A stretch of DNA of 64,000 nt from Tetragonia tetragonoides (Eukaryota; Streptophyta; Magnoliopsida; Caryophyllales; Aizoaceae): NCBI GenBank assembly GCA_038025085.1, contig CM076145.1:11133000-11196999 (forward strand). The letters are read 5' to 3'. Position numbers and translations under genes: made by a program. Below, one piece after another: positions 22,141 to 35,950 of the stretch; within the stretch, counting starts at the first letter, position 1; every line of letters begins with the position of its first letter. The notes under the pieces were generated by a model. It was not told where the DNA came from. It worked only from the letters and a program-made list of their open reading frames with translations, and made no database searches.

Positions 22141-24788
22141 AAAGAGATTGAGTTCCTTTGTATTGTATATTAAGAGAAATCACACAAATGCCTCGTTTGC
22201 ATTCATTTGAGTGAGAAACTACACCAAGGATGTTTACAAGTACAAACAAGCTTCAACTCAAGCTTTTGAATGCATTTACGCGTTTTAAAAGCTCATATGA
22301 CTAGGGTGAAAAAGATTGAGTTCTTTTGTGTTGTATTTTAAGAGAAAGCAACCAAAAGCATTGTATGCATTCATTTGAGTGAGAAACTACACCAAGGATG
22401 TTTACAAGTACAAACAAGCTTTAACTCCTCCTTTTGAATGCATTTACGCGTTTTAACAGCTCTTACATCTAGGGTGAAAAAGATAGAGTTCTTTTGTGTT
22501 GTATATTAAGAGAAAGCACCCAAATGCTTTGTTTGCATTCATTTGAGTGAGAAACTTAACCAAGGATGTTTACAAGTACAAACAAGCTTCAACTCAAGCT
22601 TTTGAATGTATTTACGCGTTTTAACAGCTCTTACGATTAGGTGAAAGAGATTGAGGTCTTTTGTGTTGTATATTAAGAGAACGCATCCAAATGTTTTCTT
22701 TGCATTCATTTGAGTGAGAAACTACACCAAAGATGTTTACAAGTACAAAAAAGCTTAAACTCAAGCTTTTGAATGCATTTACGCGTTTTAAAAGCTCATA
22801 TGACTAGGGTGAAAAAGATTGAGTTCTTTTCTGTTGTATTTTGAGAGAAAGCACCCAAAAGCTTTGTTTGCATTCATTTGAGTGAGAAACTTAACCAAGG
22901 ATGTTTACAAGTACAAACAAACTTCAACTCAAGCTTTTGAAAGCATATACGCGTTTTAAAACCTCATAGGACTAGGGTGAAAGAGATTGAGTTCTTTTGT
23001 GTTGTATTTTCAGAGAAAGCACCCAAAAGCTTTGTTTGCATTCATTAGAGTGAGAAACTACACCAAGGATGTTTAAAAGTACAAACAAGCTTCAACTCAA
23101 GCTTTTGAATGTATTTACGCGTTTTAAAAGCTCATATGACTAGGGTGAAAGAGATTGAGGTCTTTTGTTTGTATATTAAGAGAAAACACCCAAATGCTTT
23201 GTTTGCATTCATTTGAGTGAGAAACTACACCTAGGATGTTTACAAGTACAAACAAGCTTTAACTCCACCTTTTGAATGCATTTACGCGTTTTAACAGCTC
23301 TTACATCTAGGGTGAAAGAGATTGAGTTCTTTTGTGTTGTATTTTCAGAGAAAGCACCCAAAACCTTTTTTTGCATTCATTGGAGTGTGAAACTACACCA
23401 AGGATGTTTACAACTACAAACGGGCTTCAACTCAAGCTTTTGAATGCATTTACGCGTTTTAAAAGCTCATACGAAAAGGGTGAAAGAGATTCAGTTCTTT
23501 TGTGTTGTATATTAAGAGAAAGCAGCCAAATGCTTTGTATGCATTCATTTGATTGAGAAACTACACCAAGGATGTTTACAAGTACAAACAAGCTTTAACT
23601 CCACCTTTTGAATGCATTTACGCGTTTTAACAGCTCTTACATCTAGGGTGAAAGAGATTGAGTTCTTTTGTGTTGTATATTAAGAGAAAGCACCCAAATG
23701 CTTTGTTTGCATTCATTTGAGTGAGAAACTACACCAAGGATGTTTACAAGTACAAACAAGCTTTAACTCAACCTTTTGAATGTATTTACGCATTTTAACA
23801 GCTCTTACAACTAGGGTGAAAGAGATTGAGTTCTTTTGTGTTGTATATCAAGAGAAATCGCACAAATGCTTTGTTTGCATTCATTTTAGTGAGAAACTAC
23901 ACCAAGAATGTTTACAAGTACAAACAAGCTTCAATTCAAGCTTTTGAAAGCATTTAAGCGTTTTAAAACCTCATGCGACTAGGGTGAAAAAGATTGAGTT
24001 CTTTTGTGTTGTATTTTAAGTGAAAGCAACCAAAAGCTTTCTTTGCATTCATTTCAGTGAGAAACTACACCAAGAATGTTTACAAGTACAAACAAGCTTC
24101 AACTCAAGCTTTTGAATGCATTTACGCGTTTTAAAAGCTCATATAACTAGGGTAAAAAAGATTGAGGTCTTTTGTGTTGTATTTTAAGAGAACGCACCCA
24201 AATGTTTTGTTTGCATTCATTTGAGTGAGAAACTACATCAAGGATGTTTACAAGTACAAACAAGCTTTAACTCCACCTTTTGAATGCATTTACGCGTTTT
24301 AACAGCTCTTATGACTAGGGTGAAAGAGATTGAGTTCTTTTGTGTTGTATTTTCAGAGAAAGCACCCAATAGCTTTGTTTGCATTCATTGGAGTGAGAAA
24401 CTACACCATGGATGTTTACATATACAAACAAGCTTCAACTCATGCTTTTGAATGTATTTACGCGTTTTAAAAGCTCACACGACTAGGGTGAAAGAGATTG
24501 AGGTCTTTTCTGTTGTATATTAAGAGAAAGCACCCAAAAGCTTTGTTTGCATTCATTTGAGTGAGAAACTACACCAAGGATGTTTACAAGTACAAACAAG
24601 CTTTAACTCCACCTTTTGAATGCATTTACGCGTTTTAACAGCTCTTACATCTAGGGTGAAAGAGATTGAGTTCTTTTGTGTTCTATATTAAGAGAAAGCA
24701 CCCAAATGTTTTCTTTCCATTCATCTGATTGTTTGTACTACACCAAGGATGTTTACAACTTCAAACAAGCTTCGACTCAAGCTTTTGA
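22141..24788 (+). repeat. satellite, + block crossing the A/B unit border
   Basis: About sixteen sense monomers. The border of the large units at 22941/22942 lies inside ordinary monomer sequence with no insertion or gap. The block ends at the TGAAATGAATGAATGC junction near 24788. Confidence 0.92.
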
Positions 24789-25216
24789 AATGAATGAATG
24801 CAAACAAAGCTTTTGGTTGCTTTCTCTTAAAATACAACACAAAAGAACTCAATCTTTTTCACCCTAGTCATATGAGCTTTTAAAACGCGTAAATGCATTC
24901 AAAAGCTTCAGTTAAAGCTTGTTTGTACTTGTAAACATCCTAGGTGTAGTTTCTCACTCCAATGAATGCAAACAAAGTTTTTGGGTGCTTTCTCTGAAAA
25001 TACAACACAAAAGAACTCAATCTCTTTCACCCTAGTCGTAAGAGCTGTTAAAACGCGTAAATGCATTCAAAAGGTGGAGTTAAAGCTTGTTTGTACTTGT
25101 AAACATCCTTGGTGTAGATTCTCACTCAAATGAATGCAAACAAAGCATTTGGGTGCTTTCTCTTAATATACCTTTGCATTTGGGTACTTGTATTTGGGTA
25201 CTTGTAAACATCCTTT
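24789..25216 (-). repeat. satellite, inverted block
   Basis: About two and a half antisense monomers, ending in the scrambled CCTTTGCATTTGGGTACTTG, partly duplicated, at about 25171-25216. The same structure is found at 32583-33010. Confidence 0.88.
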
Positions 25217-27220
25217 GCATTCATTTGAGTGAGAAACTACACCAAGGATGTTTACAAGTACAAACAAGCTTGAACTCCACCTTTTGAATGCATTTGCGCG
25301 TTTTAAAAGCTCATATGACTAGGGTGAAAAAGATTGAGTTCTTTTGTGTCGTATATTAAGAGAAAGCACCCAAATGCTTTGTTTGCATTCATTTGAGTGA
25401 GAAACTACACCAAGGATGTTTACAAGTACAAACAAGCTTTAACTCCACCTTTTGAATGCATATACGCGTTTTAAAACCTCATACGACTAGGCTGAAAGAG
25501 ATTGAGTTCTTTTGTGTTGTATTTTCAGAGAAAGCACCCAAAAGCTTTGTTTGCATTCATTGGAGTGAGAAACTACACCAAGGATGTTTACAAGTACAAA
25601 CAAGCTTCAACTCAAGCTTTAGAATGTATTTACGCGTTTTAAAAGCTCATATGACTAGGGTGAAAGAGATTGAGGTCTTTTGTGTTGTATATTAAGAGAA
25701 AGCACCCAAATGCTTTGTTTGCATTCATTTGAGTGAGAAACTACACCAAGGATGTTTACAAGTACAAACAAGCTTTAACTCCACCTTTTGAATGCATTTA
25801 CGCGTTTTAAAAGCTCATATGATTAGTGTGAAAGAGATTGAGGTCTTTTGTGTTGTATATTAAGAGAAAGCACCCAAATGCTTTGTTTGCATTCATTTGA
25901 GTGAAAAACTACACCAAGGATGTTTACAAGTACACACAAGCTTTAACTCCACCTTTTGAATGCATTTATGCGTTTTAACAGCTCTTACGACTAGGGTGAA
26001 AGAGATTAAGTTCTTTTGTGTTGTATTTTCAGAGAAAGCACCCAAAGGCTTTGTTTGCATTCATTGGAGTGAGAAACTACACCTAGGATGTTTACAAGTA
26101 CAAACAAGCTTCAACTCAAGCTTTTGAATGCATTTACGCGTTTTAAAAGCTCATATGACTAGGGTGAAAAAGATTGAGTTCTTTTGTGTTGTATTTTAAG
26201 AGAAAGCAACCAAAAGCTTTGTTTGCATTCATTTCAGTGAGAAACTACACCAAGAATGTACAAACAAGCTTCAACTCAAGCTTTTGAATGCATTTTCGCG
26301 TTCTAAAAGCTCATATGACTAGGGTGAAAAAGTTTGACTTCTAATGTGTTGTATATTAAGAGAAAGCACCCAAATACTTTGTTTGCATTCATTTGAGTGA
26401 GAAACTTAACCAAGGATGTTTACTAGTACAAACAAGCTTCAACTCAAGCTTTTGAATGTATTTACGCGTTTTAACAGCTCTTATAAGCATTCAACCAAGC
26501 TTTTAAATGTATTTACGCGTTTTAACAACACTTGAGTGATAGAGATTGAGTTCATTTGTGTTGTATATCAGGAGAAAGCACCCAAATACTTTGTTTGCAT
26601 TCAAAAGCTTAATGTTGAAGCTAGTTTTACCCTTTTGTAGAGCCGTAAATTTGGGTGCTTTTAAAAGCTCATATGACTAGGGTGAAAGAGATTGAGTTCT
26701 TTTGTGTTGTATATTAAGAGAAAGCACCCAGATGCTTTGTTTGCATTCATTTGAGTGAGAAACTACACCAAGAATGTTTACAAGTACAAACAAGCTTCAA
26801 TTCAAGCTTTTGAATGTATTTACGCGTTTTAACAGCTCTTATGATTAGGGTGAAAGAGATTGAGGTGTTTTGTGTTGTATATTAAGAGAAAGCACCCAAA
26901 TGCTTTGTTTGCATTCATTTGAGTGAGAAACTACACCAAGGATGTTTACAAGTACAAACAAGCTTTTGGGTGCTTTCTCTGTAAATACAAGCTTTTGGGT
27001 GCTTTCTCTGAAAATACAAACAAAGCTTTGTTTGCATTCATTTGAGTGAGAAACTTAACCAAGGATGTTTACAAGTACAAACAAGCTTCAACTCAAGCTC
27101 TTGAAAGCATTTACGCGTTTTAAAACCTCATACGACTAGGGTGAAAGAGATTGAGGTCTTTTGTGTTGTATATTAAGAGAAAGCACCCAAATGCTTTATT
27201 TGCATTCATTTGATGGTGAA
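25217..27220 (+). repeat. satellite, + block
   Basis: About twelve monomers equivalent to 16873-18882, including the unusual segment near 26480-26655 and the double TTTTGGGTGCTTTCTCTG interruption near 26965-27020. Confidence 0.92.
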
Positions 27221-28383
27221 TATATTCAAAATTTTGAGTTGAAGCTTGTTTGTACTGATAAACATCCTTGGTGTAGTTTCTCACTCCAATGAACGCAAAC
27301 AAAGCTTTTGGGTGCTTTCTCTGAAAATATAACACAAAAGAACTCAATCTATTTCACCCTAGTCGTATGATGTTTTAAAACGCGTAAATGCATTCAAAAG
27401 GTGGAGTTAAAGCTTGTTTGTACTTGTAAACATCCTTGGTGTAGTTTCTCACTCAAATGAATGCAAACAAAGCTTTGTTTGCATTCATTTCAGTGAGAAA
27501 CTACACCAAGAATGTTTACAAGTACAAACAAGCATTTACGTGTAGCTTGAGTTGAAGCTTGTTTGTACTTGTAAACATCCTTGGTGTAGTTTCTCACTCA
27601 AATGAATGCAAACAAAGCATTTGTGTGATTTCTCTTAATATACAACACAAAAGAACTCAATCTCTTTCACCCTAGTCGTATGAGGTTTTAAAACGCGTAT
27701 ATGCATTCAAAAGGTGGAGTTAAAGCTTGTTTGTACTTGTAAACATCCTTTGGTGTAGTTTCTCACTCAAATGAATGCAAACAAAGCATTTGGGTGCTTT
27801 CTCTTAATATACAACACAAAAGACCTCAGTCTCTTTCACCCTAGTTGTAGGAGGTTTTAAAACGCGTAAATGCTTTCAAAAGCTTGAGTTGAAGCTCGTT
27901 TGTACTTGTAAACATCCTTGGTGTAGTTTCTCCCTCAAATGAATGCAAACAAAGCATTTGGGTGCTTTTTCTTAATATACAACACAAAAGAACTCAATCT
28001 CTTTCACCCTAGATGTAAGAGCTGTTAAAACGCGTAAATGCATTCAAAAGGTGGAGTTAAAGCTTGTTTGTATTTGTAAACATCCTTGGTGTATTTTCTC
28101 ACTCAAATGAATGCAAACAAAGCATTTGGGTGCTTTCTCTTAATATACAACACAAAACACCTCAATCTCTTTCACCCTAGTCATATGAGCTTTTAAAACA
28201 CGTAAATACATTCAAAAGCTTGAGTTGAAGCTTGTTTGTACTTGTAAACATCCTTGGTGTAGTTTCTCACTCAAATGAATGCAAACAAAGCTTTTGGGTG
28301 CTTTCTCTGAAAATACAACACAAAAGAACTCAATCTCATTCGACCTAGTCGTATGAGGTTTTAAAACGCGTACATGCATTCAA
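27221..28383 (-). repeat. satellite, mostly inverted block with a spacer-free palindrome
   Basis: Copy B equivalent of 18883-20046. The palindrome spans about 27412-27533 with its centre at 27472/27473, and antisense monomers resume near 27545. Confidence 0.88.
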
Positions 28384-31300
28384 AAGATTGAGTTCTTTTC
28401 TGTTGTATTTTAAGAGAAAGCACCCAAAAGCTTTGTTTGCATTCATTGGAGTGAGAAACTACACCAAGGATGTTTACAAGTACAAACAAGCTTCAACTCA
28501 AGCTTTTGAATGCATTTACGCGTTTTAACAGCTCATACGAGTAGAGTGAAAGAGATTTGAGGTCTTTTTTGTTGTATATTTATACCAAACAAGCATTAAG
28601 TTCAAAACAGCTCTTGACCTTCTTTAAAACTCGAATGTAAATGCTTTTATAACGCGTAAATGCATCCAAAAGCTTGAATTGAAGCTTGTTTGTACTTGTA
28701 AACATCCTAGGTGTAGTTCACACTCAAATGAATGCAAACATAGTATTTGGATGCTTTCTCTTAAAGAAAGTACATTTGGGTGATTTAAGAGCTGTTTCTC
28801 ACTCAAAAACTTCCTGAATGAGCAATTAAAACTACACCTAGAATGTTTAAATGTACAAACATGGTTCAACTTGAGTTTTAATTGAATTAGCAATGCTCGA
28901 ATTAAAAGGTCTTACGAGTAGGGTGAAAGAGATTTGAGTTCTTTTGTGTTGTATATTAAAAGAAATGATCCAAATACTTTGTTTGGATTCATTTGAGTAT
29001 GAAACTACATAAATATTGTTTACAAGTACAAACAAGCTTCAACTTGCTTTTGAATGCATTTACGCGTTTTAAAAGCTTATACGAGTAGGGTGAAAGAGAT
29101 TTGAGTTCTTTTGTGTTGTATATTAAGAGAAAGCACCCAAATGCTTTGTTTGCATTCATTTGAGTGAGAAACTACACCAAGGATGTTTACAAGTACAAAC
29201 AAGCTTTAACTCCACCTTTTGAATGCATTTCCGCGTTTTAACAGCTCTTACATCTAGGGTGAAAGAGAATGAGTTCTTTTGTGCTGTATATTAAGAGAAA
29301 GCACCCAAATGCTTTGTTTGCATTAATTTGGGTGAGAAACTACACCAAGGATGTTTACAAGCACAAACAAGCTTTAACTCCACCTTTTGAATGCATTTAC
29401 GCATTTTAACAGCTCTTACAACTAGGGTGAAAGAGATTGAGTTCTTTTGTATTGTATATTAAGAGAAATCACACAAATGCCTCGTTTGCATTCATTTGAG
29501 TGAGAAACTACACCAAGGATGTTTACAAGTACAAACAAGCTTCAACTCAAGCTTTTGAATGCATTTACGCGTTTTAAAAGCTCATATGACTAGGGTGAAA
29601 AAGATTGAGTTCTTTTGTGTTGTATTTTAAGAGAAAGCAACCAAAAGCATTGTATGCATTCATTTGAGTGAGAAACTACACCAAGGATGTTTACAAGTAC
29701 AAACAAGCTTTAACTCCTCCTTTTGAATGCAATTACGCGTTTTAACAGCTCTTACATCTAGGGTGAAAAAGATAGAGTTCTTTTGTGTTGTATATTAAGA
29801 GAAAGCACCCAAATGCTTTGTTTGCATTCATTTGAGTGAGAAACTTAACCAAGGATGTTTACAAGTACAAACAAGCTTCAACTCAAGCTTTTGAATGTAT
29901 TTACGCGTTTTAACAGCTCTTACGATTAGGGTGAAAGAGATTGAGGTCTTTTGTGTTGTATATTAAGAGAACGCATCCAAATGTTTTCTTTGCATTCATT
30001 TGAGTGAGAAACTACACCAAAGATGTTTACAAGTACAAAAAAGCTTAAACTCAAGCTTTTGAATGCATTTACGCGTTTTAAAAGCTCATATGACTAGGGT
30101 GAAAAAGATTGAGTTCTTTTCTGTTGTATTTTGAGAGAAAGCACCCAAAAGCTTTGTTTGCATTCATTTGAGTGAGTAAATTAACCAAGGATGTTTACAA
30201 GTACAAACAAACTTCAACTCAAGCTTTTGAATGCATATACGCGTTTTAAAACCTCATAGGACTAGGGTGAAAGAGATTGAGTTCTTTTGTGTTGTATTTT
30301 CAGAGAAAGCACCCAAAAGCTTTGTTTGCATTCATAAGAGTGAGAAACTACACCAAGGATGTTTACAAGTACAAACAAGCTTCAACTCAAGCTTTTGAAT
30401 GTATTTACGCGTTTTAAAAGCTCATATGACTAGGGTGAAAGAGATTGAGGTCTTTTGTTTGTATATTAAGAGAAAACACCCAAATGCTTTGTTTGCATTC
30501 ATTTGAGTGAGAAACTACACCTAGGATGTTTACAAGTACAAACAAGCTTTAACTCCACCTTTTGAATGCATTTACGCGTTTTAACAGCTCTTACATCTAG
30601 GGTGAAAGAGATTGAGTTCTTTTGTGTTGTATTTTCAGAGAAAGCACCCAAAACCTTTTTTTGCATTCATTGGAGTGTGAAACTACACCAAGGATGTTTA
30701 CAACTACAAACGGGCTTCAACTCAAGCTTTTGAATGCATTTACGCGTTTTAAAAGCTCATACGAAAAGGGTGAAAGAGATTCAGTTCTTTTGTGTTGTAT
30801 ATTAAGAGAAAGCAGCCAAATGCTTTGTATGCATTCATTTGATTGAGAAACTACACCAAGGATGTTTACAAGTACAAACAAGCTTTAACTCCACCTTTTG
30901 AATGCATATACGCGTTTTAACAGCTCTTACATCTAGGGTGAAAGAGATTGAGTTCTTTTGTGTTGTATATTAAGAGAAAGCACCCAAATGCTTTGTTTGC
31001 ATTCATTTGAGTGAGAAACTACACCAAGGATGTTTACAAGTACAAACAAGCTTTAACTCAACCTTTTGAATGCATTTACGCATTTTAACAGCTCTTACAA
31101 CTAGGGTGAAAGAGATTGAGTTCTTTTGTGTTGTATATCAAGAGAAATCGCACAAATGCTTTGTTTGCATTCATTGGAGTGTGAAACTACACCAAGGATG
31201 TTTACAACTACAAACGGGCTTCAACTCAAGCTTTTGAATGCATTTACGCGTTTTAAAAGCTCATACGAAAAGGGTGAAAGAGATTCAGTTCTTTTGTGTT

Positions 31301-32582
31301 GTATATTAAGAGAAAGCAGCCAAATGCTTTGTATGCATTCATTTGATTGAGAAACTACACCAAGGATGTTTACAAGTACAAACAAGCTTTAACTCCACCT
31401 TTTGAATGCATTTACGCGTTTTAACAGCTCTTACATCTAGGGTGAAAGAGATTGAGTTCTTTTGTGTTGTATATTAAGAGAAAGCACCCAAATGCTTTGT
31501 TTGCATTCATTTGAGTGAGAAACTACACCAAGGATGTTTACAAGTACAAACAAGCTTTAACTCAACCTTTTGAATGCATTTACGCATTTTAACAGCTCTT
31601 ACAACTAGGGTGAAAGAGATTGAGTTCTTTTGTGTTGTAAATCAAGAGAAATCGCACAAATGCTTTGTTTGCATTCATTTGAGTGAGAAACTACACCAAG
31701 AATGTTTACAAGTACAAACAAGCTTCAATTCAAGCTTTTGAAAGCATTTAAGCGTTTTAAAACCTCATGCGACTAGGGTGAAAAAGATTGAGTTCTTTTG
31801 TGTTGTATTTTAAGTGAAAGCAACCAAAAGCTTTCTTTGCATTCATTTCAGTGAGAAACTACACCAAGAATGTTTACAAGTACAAACAAGCTTCAACTCA
31901 AGCTTTTGAATGCATTTACGCGTTTTAAAATCTCATAAAACTAGGGTGAAAAAGATTGAGGTCTTTTGTGTTGTATTTTAAGAGAACGCACCCAAATGTT
32001 TTGTTTGCATTCATTTGAGTGAGAAACTACATCAAGGATATTTACAAGTACAAACAAGCTTTAACTCCACCTTTTGAATGCATTTACGCGTTTTAACAGC
32101 TCTTATGACTAGGGTGAAAGAGATTGAGTTCTTTTGTGTTGTATTTTCAGAGAAAGCACCCAAAAGCTTTGTTTGCATTCATTGGAGTGAGAAACTACAC
32201 CATGGATGTTTACATATACAAACAAGCTTCAACTCATGCTTTTGAATGTATTTACGCGTTTTAAAAGCTCACACGACTAGGGTGAAAGAGATTGAGGTCT
32301 TTTCTGTTGTATATTAAGAGAAAGCACCCAAAAGCTTTGTTTGCATTCATTTGAGTGAGAAACTACACCAAGGATGTTTACAAGTACAAACAAGCTTTAA
32401 CTCCACCTTTTGAATGCATTTACGCGTTTTAACAGCTCTTACATCTAGGGTGAAAGAGATTGAGTTCTTTTGTGTTCTATAATAAGAGAAAGCACCCAAA
32501 TGCTTTCTTTCCATTTATCTGATTGTTTGTACTACACCAAGGATGTTTACAACTTCAAACAAGCTTCAACTCAAGCTTTTGA
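28384..32582 (+). repeat. satellite, + block with one divergent segment
   Basis: Sense monomers, except for the poorly conserved, partly antisense stretch at about 28590-28830 (equivalent to 21300-21535). It crosses the B/C border at 30231/30232. It ends at the TGAAATGAATGAATGC junction. Confidence 0.9.
30622..31629 (+). repeat. Tandem 504-bp (three-monomer) duplication
   Basis: 30622-31125 and 31126-31629 are near-identical (for example CTACAAACGGGC and CATACGAAAAGGG recur exactly 504 bp apart, 3 x 168). Copy B has the segment once, which explains the change of shift from 7,290 to 7,794 bp. Confidence 0.9.
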
Positions 32583-33010
32583 AATGAATGAATGCAAACA
32601 AAGCTTTTGGTTGCTTTCTCTTAAAATACAACACAAAAGAACTCAATCTTTTTCACCCTAGTCATATGAGCTTTTAAAACGCGTAAATGCATTCAAAAGC
32701 TTAAGTTGAAGCTTGTTTGTACTTGTAAACATCCTAGGTGTAGTTTCTCACTCCAATGAATGCAAACAAAGTTTTTGGGTGCTTTCTCAGAAAATACAAC
32801 ACAAAAGAACTCAATCTCTTTCACCCTAGTCGTAAGAGCTGTTAAAACGCGTAAATGCATTCAAAAGGTGGAGTTAAAGCTTGTTTGTACTTGTAAACAT
32901 CCTTGGTGTAGATTCTCACTCAAATGAATGCAAACAAAGCATTTGGGTGCTTTCTCTTAATATACCTTTGCATTTGGGTACTTGTATTTGGGTACTTGTA
33001 AACATCCTTT
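32583..33010 (-). repeat. satellite, inverted block
   Basis: Copy C equivalent of 24789-25216, with the same scrambled TTTGGGTACTTG end. Confidence 0.88.
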
Positions 33011-35740
33011 GCATTCATTTGAGTGAGAAACTACACCAAGGATGTTTACAAGTACAAACAAGCTTGAACTCCACCTTTTGAATGCATTTGCGCGTTTTAA
33101 AAGCTCATATGACTAGGGTGAAAAAGATTGAGTTCTTTTGTGTCGTATATTAAGAGAAAGCACCCAAATGCTTTGTTTGCATTCATTTGAGTGAGAAACT
33201 ACACCAAGGATGTTTACAAGTACAAACAAGCTTTAACTCCACCTTTTGAATGCATATACGCGTTTTAAAACCTCATACGACTAGGCTGAAAGAGATTGAG
33301 TTCTTTTGTGTTGTATTTTCAGAGAAAGCACCCAAAAGCTTTGTATGCATTCATTGGAGTGAGAAACTACACCAAGGATGTTTACAAGTACAAACAAGCT
33401 TCAACTCAAGCTTTAGAATGTATTTACGCGTTTTAAAAGCTCATATGACTAGGGTGAAAGAGATTGAGGTCTTTTGTGTTGTATATTAAGAGAAAGCACC
33501 CAAATGCTTTGTTTGCATTCATTTGAGTGAGAAACTACACCAAGGATGTTTATAAGTACAAACAAGCTTTAACTCCACCTTTTGAATGCATTTACGCGTT
33601 TTAAAAGCTCATATGATTAGTGTGAAAGAGATTGAGGTCTTTTGTGTTGTATATTAAGAGAAAGCACCCAAATGCTTTGTTTGCATTCATTTGAGTGAAA
33701 AACTACACCAAGGATGTTTACAAGTACACACAAGCTTTAACTCCACCTTTTGAATGCATTTACGCGTTTTAACAGCTCTTACGACTAGGGTGAAAGAGAT
33801 TAAGTTCTTTTGTGTTGTATTTTCAGAGAAAGCACCCAAAAGCTTTGTTTGCATTTATTGGAGTGAGAAACTACACCTAGGATGTTTACAAGTACAAACA
33901 AGCTTCAACTCAAGCTTTTGAATGCATTTACGCGTTTTAAAAGCTCATATGACTAGGGTGAAAAAGATTGAGTTCTTTTGTGTTGTATTTTAAGAGAAAG
34001 CAACCAAAAGCTTTGTTTGCATTCATTTCAGTGAGAAACTACACCAAGAATGTTTACAAGTACAAACAAGCTTCAACTCAAGCTTTTGAATGCATTTTCG
34101 CGTTTTAAAAGCTCATATGACTAGGGTGAAAAAGTTTGACTTCTAATGTGTTGTATATTAAGAGAAAGCACCCAGATACTTTGTTTGCATTCATTTGAGT
34201 GAGAAACTTAAGCAAGGATGTTTACTAGTACAAACAAGCTTCAACTCAAGCTTTTGAATGTATTTACGCGTTTTAACAGCTCTTATAAGCATTCAACCAA
34301 GCTTTTAAATGTATTTACGCGTTTGAACAACACTTGAGTGATAGAGATTGAGTTCATTTGTGTTGTATATCAGGAGAAAGCACCCAAATACTTTGTTTGC
34401 ATTCAAAAGCTTAATGTTGAAGCTAGTTTTACCCTTTTGTAGAGCCGTAAATTTGGGTGCTTTTAAAAGCTCATATGACTAGGGTGAAAGAGATTGAGTT
34501 CTTTTGTGTTGTATATTAAGAGAAAGCACCCAGATGCTTTGTTTGCATTCATTTGAGTGAGAAACTACACCAAGGATGTTTACAAGTACAAACAAGCTTT
34601 AACTCCTCCTTTTGAATGCATTTACGCGTTTTAACAGCTCTTACATCTAGGGTGAAAAAGATAGAGTTCTTTTGTGTTGTATATTAAGAGAAAGCACCCA
34701 AATGCTTTGTTTGCATTCATTTGAGTGAGAAACTTAACCAAGGATGTTTACAAGTACAAATAAGCTTCAACTCAAGCTTTTGAATGCATTTACGCGTTTT
34801 AAAAGCTCATATGACTAGGGTGAAAACGATTGAGTTCTTTTGTGTTGTATTTTAAGAGAAGCAACCAAAAGCTTTGTTTGCATTCATTTCAGTGAGAAAC
34901 TACACCAAGAATGTTTACAAGTACAAACAAGCTTCAACTCAAGCTTTTGAATGCATTTACGCGATTTAAAAGCTCATATGACTAGGGTGAAAGAGATTGA
35001 GGTCTTTTGTGTTGTGTATTAAGAGAAAGCACCCAAATGCTTTGTTTGCATTTATTTGAGTGAGAAACTACACCAAGGATGTTTACAAGTACAAACAAGC
35101 TTCAACTCAAGCTTTTGAAAGCATTTACGCGTTTTAAAACCTCATACGACTAGGGTGAAACAGATTGAGGTCTTTTGTGTTGTATATTAAGAGAAAGCAC
35201 CCAAATGCTTTGTTTGCATTCATTTGAGTGAGAAACTACACCAAGGATGTTTACAAGTACAAACAAGCTTTAACTCCACCTTTTGAATGCATTTACGCGT
35301 TTTAACAGCTCTTACATCTAGGGTGAAAGAGATTGAGTTCTTTTGTATTGTATATTAAGAGAAAGCACCCAAATGCTTTGTTTGCATTCATTTGAGTGAG
35401 AAACTACACCAAGAATGTTTACAAGTACAAACAAGCTTCAACTCAAGCTTTTGAATGCATTTACGCGATTTAAAAGCTCATATGACTAGGGTGAAAGAGA
35501 TTGAGGTCTTTTGTGTTGTGTATTAAGAGAAAGCACCCAAATGCTTTGTTTGCATTCATTTGAGTGAGAAACTACACCAAGGATGTTTACAAGTACAAAC
35601 AAGCTTTAACTCCACCTTTTGAATGCATTTACGCGTTTTAACAGGTCTTACATCTAGGGTGAAAGAGATTGAGTTCTTTTGTGTTGTATATTAAGAGAAA
35701 GCACCCAAATGCTTAACTTGCATTCATTTGATTGTTTGTA
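33011..35740 (+). repeat. satellite, + block
   Basis: About sixteen monomers. The unusual GTAGAGCCGTAAATTTGGG segment appears near 34440, and the copy C breakpoint is near 34550. Pieces at 34930-35200 and 35400-35560 share TTTACGCGATTTAAAAGC and GTGTTGTGTATTAAG, a small local duplication. Confidence 0.9.
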
Positions 35741-35950
35741 CTTGTGAATGCAAATAAAATTAAGAAACTGTTTAAAACGCGTAAACATCCTTGGTTAAGT
35801 TTCTCATTCAAATGAATGCAAACAAAGCTTTTGGTTGCTTTGTATGCATTCATATGAGTGAGAAACTACAGCAAGGATGTTTACAAGTACAAACAAGCTT
35901 CAACTGAAGCTTTTTATTGCATTTAAGCATTTTAAAACCTCATACGACTA
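35570..35950 (+). repeat. Inverted duplication (pair 3), left arm
   Basis: Pairs with 40590-40970: CAAATAAAAT at 35751-35760 faces ATTTTATTTG at 40781-40790, and the flanking monomers correspond outward on both sides. Confidence 0.82.
35741..35846 (-). repeat. satellite, short inverted insert
   Basis: Antisense piece containing AAATAAAATTAAGAAACTG, which is not part of the normal monomer. The same sequence occurs inverted at about 40765-40795 and 42240-42275. Confidence 0.85.

Larger units (their letters stand above)
15775..22941. repeat. Large higher-order repeat, copy A (7,167 bp)
   Basis: The same sequence order restarts at 22942: 15791 corresponds to 22958, and 16165 to 23332, both shifted by 7,167 bp. 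It includes every strand switch between 16.6 and 20.5 kb, so the unit carries its inversions with it. Relative to copy B, copy A lacks 1,008 bp (six monomers) near 16.45 kb and has a private 1,047-bp tandem duplication at 20.05-22.14 kb. Confidence 0.88.
22942..30231. repeat. Large higher-order repeat, copy B (7,290 bp)
   Basis: Corresponds to copy A with shifts of 7,167, then 8,175, then about 8,340 bp, and to copy C with 7,290 and then 7,794 bp. The 1,008-bp difference from copy A near 23.6-24.6 kb is exactly six monomers, pointing to unequal exchange in register. Confidence 0.9.
30232..34550. repeat. Large higher-order repeat, copy C (partial)
   Basis: Matches copy B from its first base until about 34550, near CACCCAGATGC, where it jumps to sequence resembling about 22380 or 29670, skipping some 3 kb of the unit. 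The jump falls at equivalent monomer positions, so phase is kept. Confidence 0.87.
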